From: Spongospora subterranea
Lineage: Eukaryota > Endomyxa > Phytomyxea > Plasmodiophorida > Plasmodiophoridae
Length of the DNA stretch: 40,154 nucleotides
Direction of reading: 5' to 3'
Assembly (NCBI GenBank): GCA_900404475.1
Contig: OUQQ01000237.1
Coordinates: forward strand, 7,254 to 47,407
Below are positions 20,099 through 30,652 of this stretch, in pieces. Each line of letters starts with the position of its first letter. The stretch's first letter is position 1. The notes under the pieces were generated by a model. That model did no database searches, had not been told where the DNA came from, and worked only from the letters and a program-made list of their open reading frames with translations. The position numbers and the translations under genes were made by a program.

Positions 20099-22728
20099 TC
20101 AATGTTCTTTCAGCTCGGCTAAAGATATCTCGACTATTCCACACACGTGAGTAAGTATTTCAATTAAGCAATGGCTTCGCTGGACAGTACTTACGTTCTT
20201 TTTGGTTTTGCTGCCGTCTCCACATATCGGCATATACTTTATCGATCTTGATTAGCGATTCGTGCGATCCTTGTTCAACGATTTCTCCGTCTTTTAATAC
20301 AATGATATTATCACTATTGACAATGGTCGATAAACGATGCGCCACTATCAAAACCGATCTGCCTTCGGCAATTTCTTCGAGAGATTTCTGTGCCCATATC
20401 AAAATTCAGCAGCGAGACACAAGAGAACTCTACCTGAATAGCCTGTTCGGTTATTGTATCCAAAGAACTTGTAGCTTCATCGTACAGCATAATGGTAGGG
20501 TTCTTAAGAATCGCCCGAGCGATTGCAATTCGCTGGCGTTCTCCACCGCTTAATCTGAGAAATATTAGCTTGTGTTGAGTTTGGCCAGAGTAGGTCCAAC
20601 CTTAGACCCCGCTCCCCACAAACAGTTTTATATTGCTCAGGCTGGTGCATGATGAAATCGTGAATCGAAGCCGATTTTGCCTGTAATTACAACGGTTGGA
20701 AAACATTGAGAGAGCTAGATATGAGAAAAATGTACAGCTTCTTCGATTTCATATGGCAAAGCATCAGCAATCTGCCTAGATTTGATTCCATATCCGATAT
20801 TATAGCCGATAGTGTCATTAAAAAGAACACAATCTTGAGGTACGATGCCGATGCACCCTAAAAAATGGCCTTGAATATTTCATTATACGTTTATGAACGC
20901 GTTTTACGTCTCAGCGAATGTTGAGTGACGTGAGCAATGTTTTGTCCATCAATGCGGATTTGCCCGCTCGTGACCTCGTAGAATCGATAGAGCAATCGTC
21001 CAATAGTGCTTTTCCCGACTCCGGACGCACTAAGAAAACAGCATTAGGAATTTGCCATATGCGAACAAATCAGGAACCAACCCGACGATAGCCACACTTT
21101 GACCTGGTCTGACTTCGAATGATATATTCTTGAGAATCGGTTGCCCGGGCACTGCAAACAATCATGTGAGAGTTGTGGACAAACAGATTGACTGTGAATC
21201 CACCATAGCCAAAGCAAACATCTTTAAATTCGATATGTCCTTTCTTCGCAATTAACGATGGTGCCATAGGCAAATCGCGAATCTATTTACAAGATGTCAA
21301 AAGCAGCAAAGCGGGATTGAATAACATCGTACTTCGATTGGCTCTTCGATGATTTTGATCAAAGATTCTACGTCCACCAATGACTGATGGATCATCCGCC
21401 AATAAGTTCCTAAGAAGCCTAGGGGTGTGTATAGGGTTAATATAAACTGCTGGATCCTTGCGGTCATAGTTAGCCTCAGCACCTGATTAAAGATCAAAGC
21501 AAACGTACATAATAAAGTCACCGACTGTCTGAATATTGAGAGTGACTTCTTTCACAGCCAAGAACATTGCCAAAACAACTCCAACTGATATGATGATGTT
21601 TTGCCCAATATTCAACACACTCAAAGATTGCTGAGAAACAATCGATGCATTACGAAACTCGCGAAGAGCTCGATCATATCTTTGTTTTTCATGCTCCTAA
21701 ACGGATATTGAGTCATATGCACGAAAAAAATCAGTATCGAATACTTCGGCGTTGAAATATTTGACGGTCTCATAGTTGAGAAGAGCATCAGATGCCCTTT
21801 GATTGAATAAATTGTCTTTTTCAGTAAGTAGGCGCCTGTGCCTATCTCTCCACTTTGTAGTCAAAATCGTATACACAAAGTATATCACAATAGTGAAGAA
21901 TGTCACGACAGCAACTAAGGTAACTAAGGTAAATCCGCTGGAAACTACAATGGACATTCTAACTTACACCACCAATCGTAGCGAGCGAAAAGAAGCAAAC
22001 AAACCGCGCCGACTTGAAAAACAACAGGAAGCAAATTGAACAGAAATGTCCTCATAACGTCCCCGAAAGACGAGGCCCCCCGTGAAACTGAACGCAATAT
22101 CCTATTTAAAACCCCAAAACATCAGCACACAAGGATAACACCGAAGTTCTGATTCGTTTACGATCCCGTTTTGCGATTGATATGATATCGGAACGATAAG
22201 TTCATTAGGTGGTCCATCACTTTAAGCGCTACGAGCTTCTCTGCATTTGCTGAAACCTGAAATTGTTCAACGACGCATCTATTTTACTAAAAATTGAAAA
22301 GTTCATGCATACTGTGGCATAGATGATGTTTCGCCATTCTGTGATACAGGGTGAAAGGAACCGGGAAACGCCGAAAAGAAATAATCCAGAGGTGGGAAAT
22401 TCCGGACCAGCTGGTTCAGTAAGAGAGTCAATGATCAGTTTGAGTCTACAATAAGAATCTAATAAGCTTTTTTAAACCACAAATAGCGAAATGTCACTGA
22501 CGCGAAAGGCGGAACGAGATCCAATATTTTCCCTACACCGAGCAAAATGATGCTAAATACAAATCTGAAACGCATTGCTGCATCATCAGCTGGCCAAACT
22601 GATTCCCAAGCACGCTTCACGAGCTGCAATTTCGACAAGGGCTTTGCAGGCATGATGACCGTTCCGTTTTCATCGGGTAGCCTGGTGTATCCTCCATGTG
22701 TGAGACCAGATTGCATTGATATGGACAT
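20099..22728 (-). CDS. ABCB6: ABC half transporter, ABCB6/HMT1 type
   Basis: A multi-exon minus-strand gene; the last exon is 20133-20099 after a 61-nt intron. From the N-terminus it reads a short cytosolic leader, then a transmembrane domain with [23 protein letters not shown] and [17 protein letters not shown], all close to human ABCB6. The nucleotide-binding domain follows with SGVGKST (Walker A, about 21020), [17 protein letters not shown] (signature), [12 protein letters not shown] (Walker B) and [10 protein letters not shown] (H-loop). The end is [12 protein letters not shown], where the W..QQ.Q ending distinguishes ABCB6/HMT1 from Atm1/ABCB7. This family exports phytochelatins, glutathione conjugates or porphyrins across organelle or vacuolar membranes. 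The N-terminal extra membrane domain (TMD0) of ABCB6 and yeast HMT1 is not visible before the ATG at 22728; it may be absent or in unrecognised upstream exons. Confidence 0.92.
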
Positions 22729-23043
22729 ACGCCTGATCGGCAAACCTCCAAACCACGATTGGGCTGATGGACCTGGTCCACCAATATAAACTGCCCTAAT
22801 TCCAGTGTGTATCTGACCAAGAAACTGCTGTCTGTTCCGTAGTCAGACCAGTCTCAGAGAACTCATGACGGATACCAGACTGGACCTCGGGGTCCATGAG
22901 TACAGTGTAACAGATGGTGGCAGTTGAAAGAGCACCGTCGCGGAGAGCCGGAATTAAAAAAACGACTGTGCTGCCATCTCAGAATATAGACGGAAATAGA
23001 GTAAAAATTTGGACGTGCTGTACTGTAATACATATGGACAAAA

Positions 23044-23895
23044 TTATTTGTTTTTTACAGGCGTGTCCAATGCCGCGAGACGTTGTGAGGACTCGATCAA
23101 CTGAACAACGTTGAAGAAATTCTTGCACATGAAGAATGGGAAAGAGATATAGAGCGTGGCTTGAAGAAATGTCGATTTCAAGAAAAAAAGCTGTAGATAC
23201 GTCACGATGATGTATCTGGGCAAACATGACTTATCTCATTTGATGTATTCACCTGGCAACTTACAATTCGTTTCCCACGCAAAATATCAGCAAAAATGGA
23301 AAGGAATAATAAAACGCCAGGATTGGGTTTGTGTTTTCTTTATGAGATTGAATGCCGATCATCAACGAACTTCGTCAATTAGCATGTGTATCGGGCAGAC
23401 AGACCAATGATAAATACCTGTACATTTGCGCCCAGTGTGCAACTAAATCAAGAACGATTACTAGTACGAATGGGAACCAGCGATTGTTATCTTTGATGGC
23501 AATAATGATTAATAAACCTAGGTTCAATCAAATAAAGTATATCACGCATTGCAGCACAATTACACATTGTTGACATCCGATCGGTAAGCATATCCAATAA
23601 TGCACCTGCACACTGCAATTACTCAAGGTAATTAGTTGATTCAAAATTATCTCACCAAATTTTGAACATTGGTTGTATGCGCGAGCAACAGTTCCATCGA
23701 CAGCATCAAGCAACTGAGATATAGCATAGAAACAGGTGGCCAAGATTGGCGAACTCATTGCAAAACTTAGAGCAATAAACAAAGACGTGATTCTGAAATA
23801 GCCTAATCGAAGATATTAAGCTCACGGTTATTGCAATGAGCGATGTTTCAACCGATTAGGTTGGGATACCAAAGGAATACGGAGGTCTGCTTCAT
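23044..23895 (-). CDS. PIS1: CDP-diacylglycerol-inositol 3-phosphatidyltransferase (PI synthase)
   Basis: Six exons (23895-23853, 23802-23656, 23605-23564, 23517-23418, 23369-23265, 23215-23044) with introns of 46-50 nt, all in phase, give 202 residues (human CDIPT 213). It starts WYPNLIGYFRI like other members and carries the CDP-alcohol phosphotransferase signature as LLDAVDGTVARAYNQ followed by FGALLDMLTDR, i.e. D-G-x2-A-R-x8-G-x3-D-x3-D. Later conserved parts are LDLVAHW, SHKENTNPILAFYY and VGNELY, and the C-terminal SQRLAALD resembles the human ARNMAALD. It makes phosphatidylinositol from CDP-DAG and myo-inositol at the ER. The chosen start is the ATG just before the conserved block; an upstream exon is possible. 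Confidence 0.95.
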
Positions 23896-24233
23896 TTACC
23901 CCGATAATTGATAACCGCTGCCAAACCCTTGCTCTAAATTCTCGAATAAGCACACGCAGCCCGCGAGGATATCGTGATCAACCCCGTCAAGTCAACTTAC
24001 CATAGTACAGTCCCTGCTGGTTTCTCGGAAAATGCACCGACATAGTGTCGTCGTTTTAGCGAAATGATTAAAACGTCTGGGGTCTCCAAACACAGAAAGT
24101 ATCATGATCATGACAGTATAGACATAGTCATTCTAACTGTGTTCATTGATACTCCAGTGCAATGATTATGAGTAACCCCCTGCATGACCATACCTAGTAA
24201 CATGGAGGCGGATCCTATGGGTCCACTATCGTC

Positions 24234-24240
24234 TATATAT
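24234..24240 (+). promoter_or_regulatory. TATA-like element upstream of 24272 gene
   Basis: TATATAT ends 31 bp before the ATG at 24272. The spacing fits a TATA box with a very short 5' UTR. This is supported only by sequence and position. Confidence 0.4.
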
Positions 24241-24271
24241 CCTCATTTTGCTATTTCCCAGTTCCCATTCG

Positions 24272-25517
24272 ATGGCGGGTGAGCATCGTGGGGAATTGTC
24301 TTGGAGAGGTACCAACATAGCGAAACGCCCTGCCCAAAAGAATTTGGCTCGTGTGAATCACGGTGATCATCGACTCTCGAGAATATCGAACGCCAAAGTA
24401 TCGCAACTGTGTCCCGAGGATAAACTCAAGATTGGTACGTTTCGATGGGTGATTTCGGATACCTATTGTTAACCATCACAGGTAGTTTAATCAGAAAGCT
24501 GATGGATATCAAAGCTCAACAAGAGACTGAGTCTAAGCAAGCGAAAGCAGAGAAAAACAGAATAGACCGCGAATTAGAAATGGTGCAAACGCACAACCGG
24601 AATATCATCGTGCAAACTAAAGGTAATTTTTTTGTTGTGTTGTCACTTTTGTTCTAAGGTTTTCTTTAGACCTCCGTGATCGGTTCACATCATCACTGCA
24701 ACTGCTTAAAACCTATAAAGACAGGCTCACTAAAGAGCAAAATGATAAGATCCAACATGAAAATCTTGTTAAGAAACTGCAAGAAGAGCTCGATCAAGCT
24801 AGACGTGAACTGCAAATTGCGAGCTCGATCGCATATGCTGAAAAAGAAATTGCCATATCTCAACCGAACACAAAAGCAGGCACCATCAAGTCTGCAGCAA
24901 AAGAAGCGTTCATTTCCGAATCTGATAGTCAGAATTCAGGTCCTATTCGCAAAATTTCCCTCACTCGCTTGCAACGATTGCTTGATATTCAAGATAACAA
25001 ACTCAAAATCAAATGTTTAGATTTGAATTTTGATACAAAGGTTGCTGAGAAGGAAGATATTATTTCTAATCTTCATCGTAAAGACACATATGATCAAAGC
25101 AACGAAGACAGGGACTCATCCACCAATGTGGAACATATCTCAAGCGAAATGCGGAATCAGACGCTGAATGGCAATACGAGACAGGACTCTGTGCCCCAAT
25201 CACCTTCAATGAATATCAGGGGTGATTCAGTGTGTCATCTGACTCAAAAGGTGTTGAATGAAAATGTCGATGCCGACTCTCTTGGTGTTGATGCTGAAAG
25301 CCTCACATTGATATCAGAGTTAAATACGAAAATTGGTGAGGACATGCTATTACAATGGAGCTATGACGAAACGCTTTTTCAAACTTTGGACGCTATGGAG
25401 GCACGAGATGTAAGGGAGATACTAGATTACCAACCAAATTCAGACAGATCTGAGTCCGATGATGAAGACGATATTCAGAAAATCGCAATCCGGATGAACA
25501 GGAAAGTATTAATATAG
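24272..25517 (+). CDS. Coiled-coil protein of unknown function (weakly kizuna-like)
   Basis: Three exons: 24272-24434, 24482-24622 and 24670-25517 (two introns of 47 nt), 383 residues. After a basic N-terminus, residues of about 50-160 form a charged coiled coil (KLKIGSLIRKLMDIKAQQET, then LRDRFTSSLQLLK). The remainder is acidic and S/N/D-rich. The arrangement faintly recalls kizuna, a centrosomal protein with one N-terminal coil and a disordered acidic tail, but no diagnostic motif is seen. The C-terminus is odd: the frame ends IRMNRKVLI, while the next frame continues with acidic sequence (PDEQESINIENLHNKDASLE) to a stop at about 25570. One missing base, for example in the AAAA run near 25480, would connect them. 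Confidence 0.6.
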
Positions 25518-25607
25518 AGAATTTACACAACAAAGACGCCAGTTTAGAGTACGATTCTGATCATCAATAATCTTGCGCTGGTGATCGATGTCCAACGTGT
25601 GTTAGCA

Positions 25608-26486
25608 TTAATGGTCGTGATATGAGGGTGAACCAATGAGATCAAGGAATCTTCTCAATAATTGTGGTTCTTTCGCCAGCAGATCTCGAATCTTATTGAT
25701 CAGTCCATTTCTTGGATGACTTTGTAGTTTCAAAGTGTCAATAGCGCTCACGAACTCCGAAAAAACAGGAGCAGACAACGTTTTTTTAATCTAGAAATGG
25801 CAATTTAACAGCTCATGTGTCAAACCTCAACATTCTCCGCGAGTAGTATTACCTCAGAGAACAAAGTGCTTGCTTCCATGTGATTTGGCTTAACTCTGCC
25901 TGGCGATTCTATCCACATGGTCCGATTGATTTGTGCAACAACTTGTGCCGCAAGTTCAGTACTTTCCGGTCTACATAAAACATCAGGTGCCTAATTGTAC
26001 ATTTACTTTGATTGCCTTACTCGTGCAATTCAGCCCCCTTGCACGGCCGAGGGTTCTCTGAAATCTCAGCTAAAGGCTTTTTCAACTTGGGCAAAATCTC
26101 GTGTTGGAAATGGTTTAATGCAAATCCGATGTCGGAAGTCTGAGATTTTAGTTTTTGGTTTTCTTCCTCTAGTTTCGATATACGCTGTCGAAGCCTTTCT
26201 AGAATGAGATGTTACTTAAGCTAACACTTTGTGTGAAGGTATAGTACCAATTTCTTCAAGTTGCCGAGCACATCGTGTTTGTAATACATCAACGCGGCCG
26301 TCAGCAACGGCCAACGCTGTCGATTGTATATGTTCGATAAGTACAGCGGCCACTTTCATCTGTGCGGATGGGTCGGTCTAAGCGTGATACGATTTTACGA
26401 ATCGGGTTTTGCAAACTTGATGCAATCAGGCCTACAGGTAACCCCATCATTATTCTTTCGATATGAGGCACACCGACCGACTCCAT
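25608..26486 (-). CDS. Coiled-coil protein with C-terminal helical domain, unknown
   Basis: Five exons from a provisional ATG at 26486: 26486-26436, 26377-26248, 26198-26021, 25970-25853, 25790-25608, with introns of 49-62 nt in phase, about 219 residues. Open sequence upstream (KLLNLGPNLFIM) suggests that the true N-terminus is longer. The middle is a coiled coil (RQLEEIERLRQRISKLEEEN). The C-terminal ~55 residues are helical: PVFSEFVSAIDTLK, then INKIRDLLAKEPQLLRRFLD. This is loosely reminiscent of PAH-type four-helix folds (F-x3-L...V-x2-LF...P-L-x3-F), but that is only a pattern impression. It lies directly downstream of the glucosidase II beta gene on the same strand. Confidence 0.6.
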
Positions 26487-26666
26487 TATGAACAAATTAG
26501 GTCCTAGATTCAACAATTTCCCACAAAATGGGCGGTGTGACTGGGAGACAGTTTTGCAAATACTCTGCAAGATTCAGCCGTCGTACTGTATGCGCAAATG
26601 GTTTTTTTCGCATGATGATCGACACAGAAGTAAAGACACAGATGGACAGACAGAAGATTTCCGAGT

Positions 26667-28381
26667 TTATAATTCATCACGTACATGCGTCTTAGGCTGA
26701 AGAGCAGTCAGATTATCTTGGATACGCTCAAGCTCAGTTTCGGAACACGACGCTGGAGTCTGAAAGTGCATCTCGTACACGCAAGTGCTGGGCTCTGACA
26801 TACTCAGCACCTGATTGCTACTTCCGCAAGATAAATGAACCTGTATATACGCTGAAAAAACAGACTTCAAGTGTTATTGTTTAGCAACCTTGGTGGACCT
26901 TTCGGGGCCATTCCAGCATCGCTGACCATTTGTAAACATCCACGTGGAGTAGTTGTCTCCCCAGGTATCAAATTTTCTATAACAAGGAATTCGTGAAGAG
27001 CATCTGAAAAAAAAAATGTGATTACCCGAGAGAGATTGATGAGCCGCCTTCGCTTTGAGACACGTCCTTGAACGGACAGATTCTATAGGTATACCGGCCA
27101 GAGATAAACGAAACGCATTCAGAGTGAAGGCCGAAGTAAGCATCTCGGGGACCGAAATCGGTCTCGAGCAATTTAGAGGTGTCGTCGAATTCTTTTCTTA
27201 GCGAGGCCAGCTCACTTTCAGCAACGGATAGTTGATGGCGCGCTTCTTTGGCAGCTGTAAAAACTCGATGTCAAAGATCAGGCATGATGACAAAAAGGGA
27301 ACCATCAAACTATAATGAATCAAAAATGACATCTTCATGACACAAAGTGTGCAATGCACGTGCCTTCAGAAGCAGGCTTTTTGGAAGTATAAGTCATAAA
27401 GAGGTTATTGATGAATGCAAGGGACTTGGAAATAAAGTCACCGAGCATACCTTGAACGGTAGGCGAGTTTACATCTGATTTGTCGAGCCCATCAGACGGC
27501 GTCGTGAAAGGTTCGTCGCCACTAGAGTCGACCGCTTCAGGGGATTCATCCACGCTGTCCGCTGGTCGTTCTTGACTTTCGCCATGAAACGCATATTGCT
27601 CGGGATATGGAAAAGATTCTTCGTCAGATTCCTGAGCCTCGCCATCTTCGCCTGATTCAACGGCTGAAGTGTCGACAGACTCTGATTGCTCCTCTTCCTT
27701 TTCGGAGGCAGAAGTCGTTTGTCCATGCAATTCTTCTTTGTCCGAAGCGTTCGCTGAAGCAATCTCATCAAGCTCTCGTTTCTCTTCGATTTCCGCAGTC
27801 TCTTTCGCTTTTTGGAATAGCTCCACCTGAGCCTGTTTGGCGGCCAGGTCAGCTCTTGCTTCCTCTCTCTTCTTCTCCTGATATTGTTTTTCTTTCTTTC
27901 CTTGTTCCAGCATCCGCATTTTCGCTTTAATGCCGTCCGCTATGAGGGCTTCTTGTTTTTTGAGCTGTATAATTTTTTTCAACGATAATTCTTTACAGGT
28001 ATTTTCACATTGTGTCGAACTGTAATATTCGTCGCTTCCATCACAGCAATCACATATTCCATCGCCGACGCGAGACGACGCCACGTACGTCGGAATATGC
28101 CCACTGTTATGGCAGTAGTGCCGGCCATTAGCACAAGCCGGTGTGCCAGGTTCATCATCTCCAGATTCAGGGCAATCGCAATAATCATCGTTCACATGGT
28201 TGCCAGGTATGGTGATTCCTTCCCGACACGTGAACTCCGTTTGAGCATACCGCTCGTAGTCGGCTGGCGATACTCCAGCGATTCGGCCTTGACAAACAGC
28301 CCATAATAAAATCGGAATGACGACCCTTATCCCCGAAATATATCTGTCCTGAATGAAGTGGGTCGGTGGTGTCATTCCCAT
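26667..28381 (-). CDS. PRKCSH: Glucosidase II beta subunit (ER lectin, PRKCSH/GTB1)
   Basis: Main exon from the ATG at 28381 to about 27360, then 27254-27026, 26976-26889 and 26840-26667. The junction between 27360 and 27254 is unresolved; a GC-AG intron of about 107 nt fits the phase. A signal peptide (VVIPILLWAVCQG) is followed by two cysteine-rich LDLa-type repeats (DDYCDCPESGDDE and DGICDCCDGSDEY), a charged coiled coil and acidic stretch, and a C-terminal MRH domain (SGRYTYRICPFKDVSQ, KFDTWGDNYS, GQRCWNGPERSTKV, CVYEMHFQTPASC). The protein ends RDEL, an ER-retrieval signal. It retains the catalytic alpha subunit in the ER and binds mannose on N-glycans during glucose trimming in the calnexin cycle. 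Confidence is high for identity, moderate for the one junction. Confidence 0.93.
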
Positions 28382-29071
28382 CAATTAACTTTATCGAAAT
28401 AACGACAAATTGTAATCATGTTACACAGTACCACTACTGTACACGACTGGACATATTGGATACAGTGTACGATCAAAACACTGGTGTAGCTGTGCGAGGC
28501 CCTCACTGTGAGTCATGAGGATATTCCTGCCTGGATGGGCGTTTTTGCCCTTTTTTAGGCTTTTTTTTTGGCCCTTTTTAGGCGCTGCTCGGATGGCGAT
28601 CTGCAGCGCCAATTTATCATAATAGAGACATAGATATGTCTTATATCATACGAAATCAGTGGCACCGCCCTTGTTATCGGCACAGTTGTCGGGGTGAGGA
28701 ATACACTTGAGGAGCTACGATCATTCTGACACGAGATTTCCAACGATAGGATCCGTTTTCCCAGCGTCCTGTTTGCACCAGCGTCGGTGAGAATTGAAAG
28801 CGAGCGTAAGGCGGGAAATCATTGCTGATATCAACCAGATCAGAACAGCATTTCTCCCCATCATTGCAGCTGCACCTGGAACTTCATCAGAACTCCTGGG
28901 ATGGGGGTACAGGAGCGGTTCTGATTTTCATGGTTTTCAATCCGAGAGTAAACGATTAGGTTCCTGATTTACGGTTTTGCTCTGCCAAGCCGTTTTACGT
29001 CATCTCGGGATGGTATATTTCCAACAAGCTTCGCCGCTACAAATCACCAATCAGGCAGCGTTGAACAAGGT
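28382..29071. other. Intergenic region upstream of glucosidase II beta
   Basis: No gene recognised. It contains T-rich strings near 28546-28580 (CCCTTTTTTAGG and a nine-T run followed by GGCCC), which on the minus strand are purine tracts that could belong to the glucosidase promoter. No TATA element stands out. Confidence 0.45.
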
Positions 29072-29805
29072 CTAATAAACAAACCGTTTGGCATGAAATC
29101 GTACCGCCAGTAATACATAGCGCCTAATCATTTCATCCATGATGTTTCCATCAGATGAGTCCTTCGGGCGAGAAACCTGCTCTACCCTAACCCTGATCCG
29201 GTTTTCATTTCGTGGATCAAGCAGCACCTGCCATGTCGTTAGGCTGAGAAGGCAATGCGGCACCAAGCCGTTCCCGCCTACATACAATGTTCACGATCCT
29301 TTGGCCGATTACTAGCGCCGCCCAACCATCAATGCACCGTACCTTCATCTTCAAGGGCCGAAAAATCGTCAAGTTTTCATTGCCCCGCGCAAGACCGATT
29401 GGTTATTGGAAGTGACCCAAGACACGGTGCCAGAACGGTTGATTTCGCAAGGGCCTTTGGGGCAAATGAGCGCCATTTGAGGTTTGATGGGAACATGGGT
29501 CTTCGGATCTATATTTAGAGGTGCAGAAACGACACAGCAAGATATAAATATCCATAGAGAGTGGTATCGTTTGCCAGAAGGACTCAAGAAGGCGACGTCC
29601 TATACATGACGACACAGATGTAGTCGGGGGTGTGCGATGATTGCCAATGGGACTGCAAAGTATGATTGAAGCGGATATATCGAGAGATGAGGAATGTTGC
29701 TTGGCAGGTCGACCGATCGGCCGGCAGCACCGTTTGCTGAGGAAACGCGGGCGGATTGTTGATGACCAGTGCTGGATCATGCTCATCAATAGAACTTGCG
29801 CTCAT
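29072..29805 (-). CDS. Possible multi-exon gene, structure unresolved
   Basis: The most protein-like piece is the terminal frame ending at 29072: LVPHCLLSLTTWQVLLDP, then RIRVRVEQVSRPKDSSD and a helical end MIRRYVLLAVRFHAKRFVY. It may be preceded by an intron ending TGTATGTAG near 29279. Upstream there is an ATG-initiated frame at 29805 (DEHDPALVINNPPAFP) and another open piece with a hydrophobic run (LWIFISCCVVSAPLN). I could not connect these with consistent phases. No family was recognised. A gene is likely, but boundaries and protein are not established. Confidence 0.35.
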
Positions 29806-30652
29806 CTAGATCTATGAATGCATTGAATGGATGAGCAACGAGCACCAGCCAGCCCTGTTTTCAACCTCTTGTTCACGATGCGAACATGAGCGAACTGGTT
29901 TCAGCGTTTCAAGGAGAGCCACGTTGTGATCATCAGCACCGTAAACTATTTTCCAGCCGAATTCACTCAAAACGTTGGCGAGAAGCATCAATCAGAATCA
30001 AGTCCCACAGGTGACAGCGGCCAGAAGGTCTGCCAACTGGCTTGTGCCGCTGATTAAGACAATCAAACGTCAATGCTCGATTGAAAAGCAAATATCACCG
30101 GGCGAAAATATGAGTATGAAGTGGTGTTCCGACCCCGATAAAAACCCATTGAGAACTCTGTGGGGCGTTCTCGACAAAGAACACAGCAGAGCAACGTCTT
30201 TCGATTTCTCGCTCCACACAGCAATATCCGACTCTAAGCGATTCTATCATAACCCATCCAGTAATGTTCTACAATATCGGTGTTTCGACATGATCTGATT
30301 GTAGCTACCGCACCCTCGATAAACGTCATCGGCGAAACCGTGCGAATACGTGTTTTTGACATATTTCACACAACTGGGCAATATAGATAATTGACTTGAG
30401 TTTCCAAAACAAGCGCTACTTCCCTAGGGTGCAACACCATTCCCCTACGCCAACCGATGTCGTAAGGGTGGTAAACACATCACCGGTCGTTTGACGTTGA
30501 GTCGGTTGGGCACAAAGCGCACGATCATACAGGGACCGGGCGATGACCGTTCGTCATAGACTATCGCACACAGGTCATCAGCCGATAACTATCGCCATAT
30601 TCGGGGGCCGGACTGTGGGTCAAGGGACTCGCCCCAGATCCGCAATCGAATC
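29806..30652. other. Gene-poor stretch upstream of IFT56
   Basis: Only unsupported frames are present (for example 29975-30298, without a convincing start or family). The part immediately before 30653 is G+C-richer and shares the composition of the following genes, so 5' UTR and promoter of IFT56 probably lie at about 30500-30652. No specific element was identified. Confidence 0.4.

Noticed and set aside
24000..24044. Upstream first exon for PI synthase (a short ATG-led piece followed by GTAAGT on the minus strand)
   Set aside because: Its phase does not fit the conserved exon, and an in-frame ATG right before the conserved block makes it unnecessary.
29975..30298. 107-residue plus-strand frame upstream of IFT56
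   Set aside because: It lacks an ATG start, has no recognised motif and does not join to IFT56.
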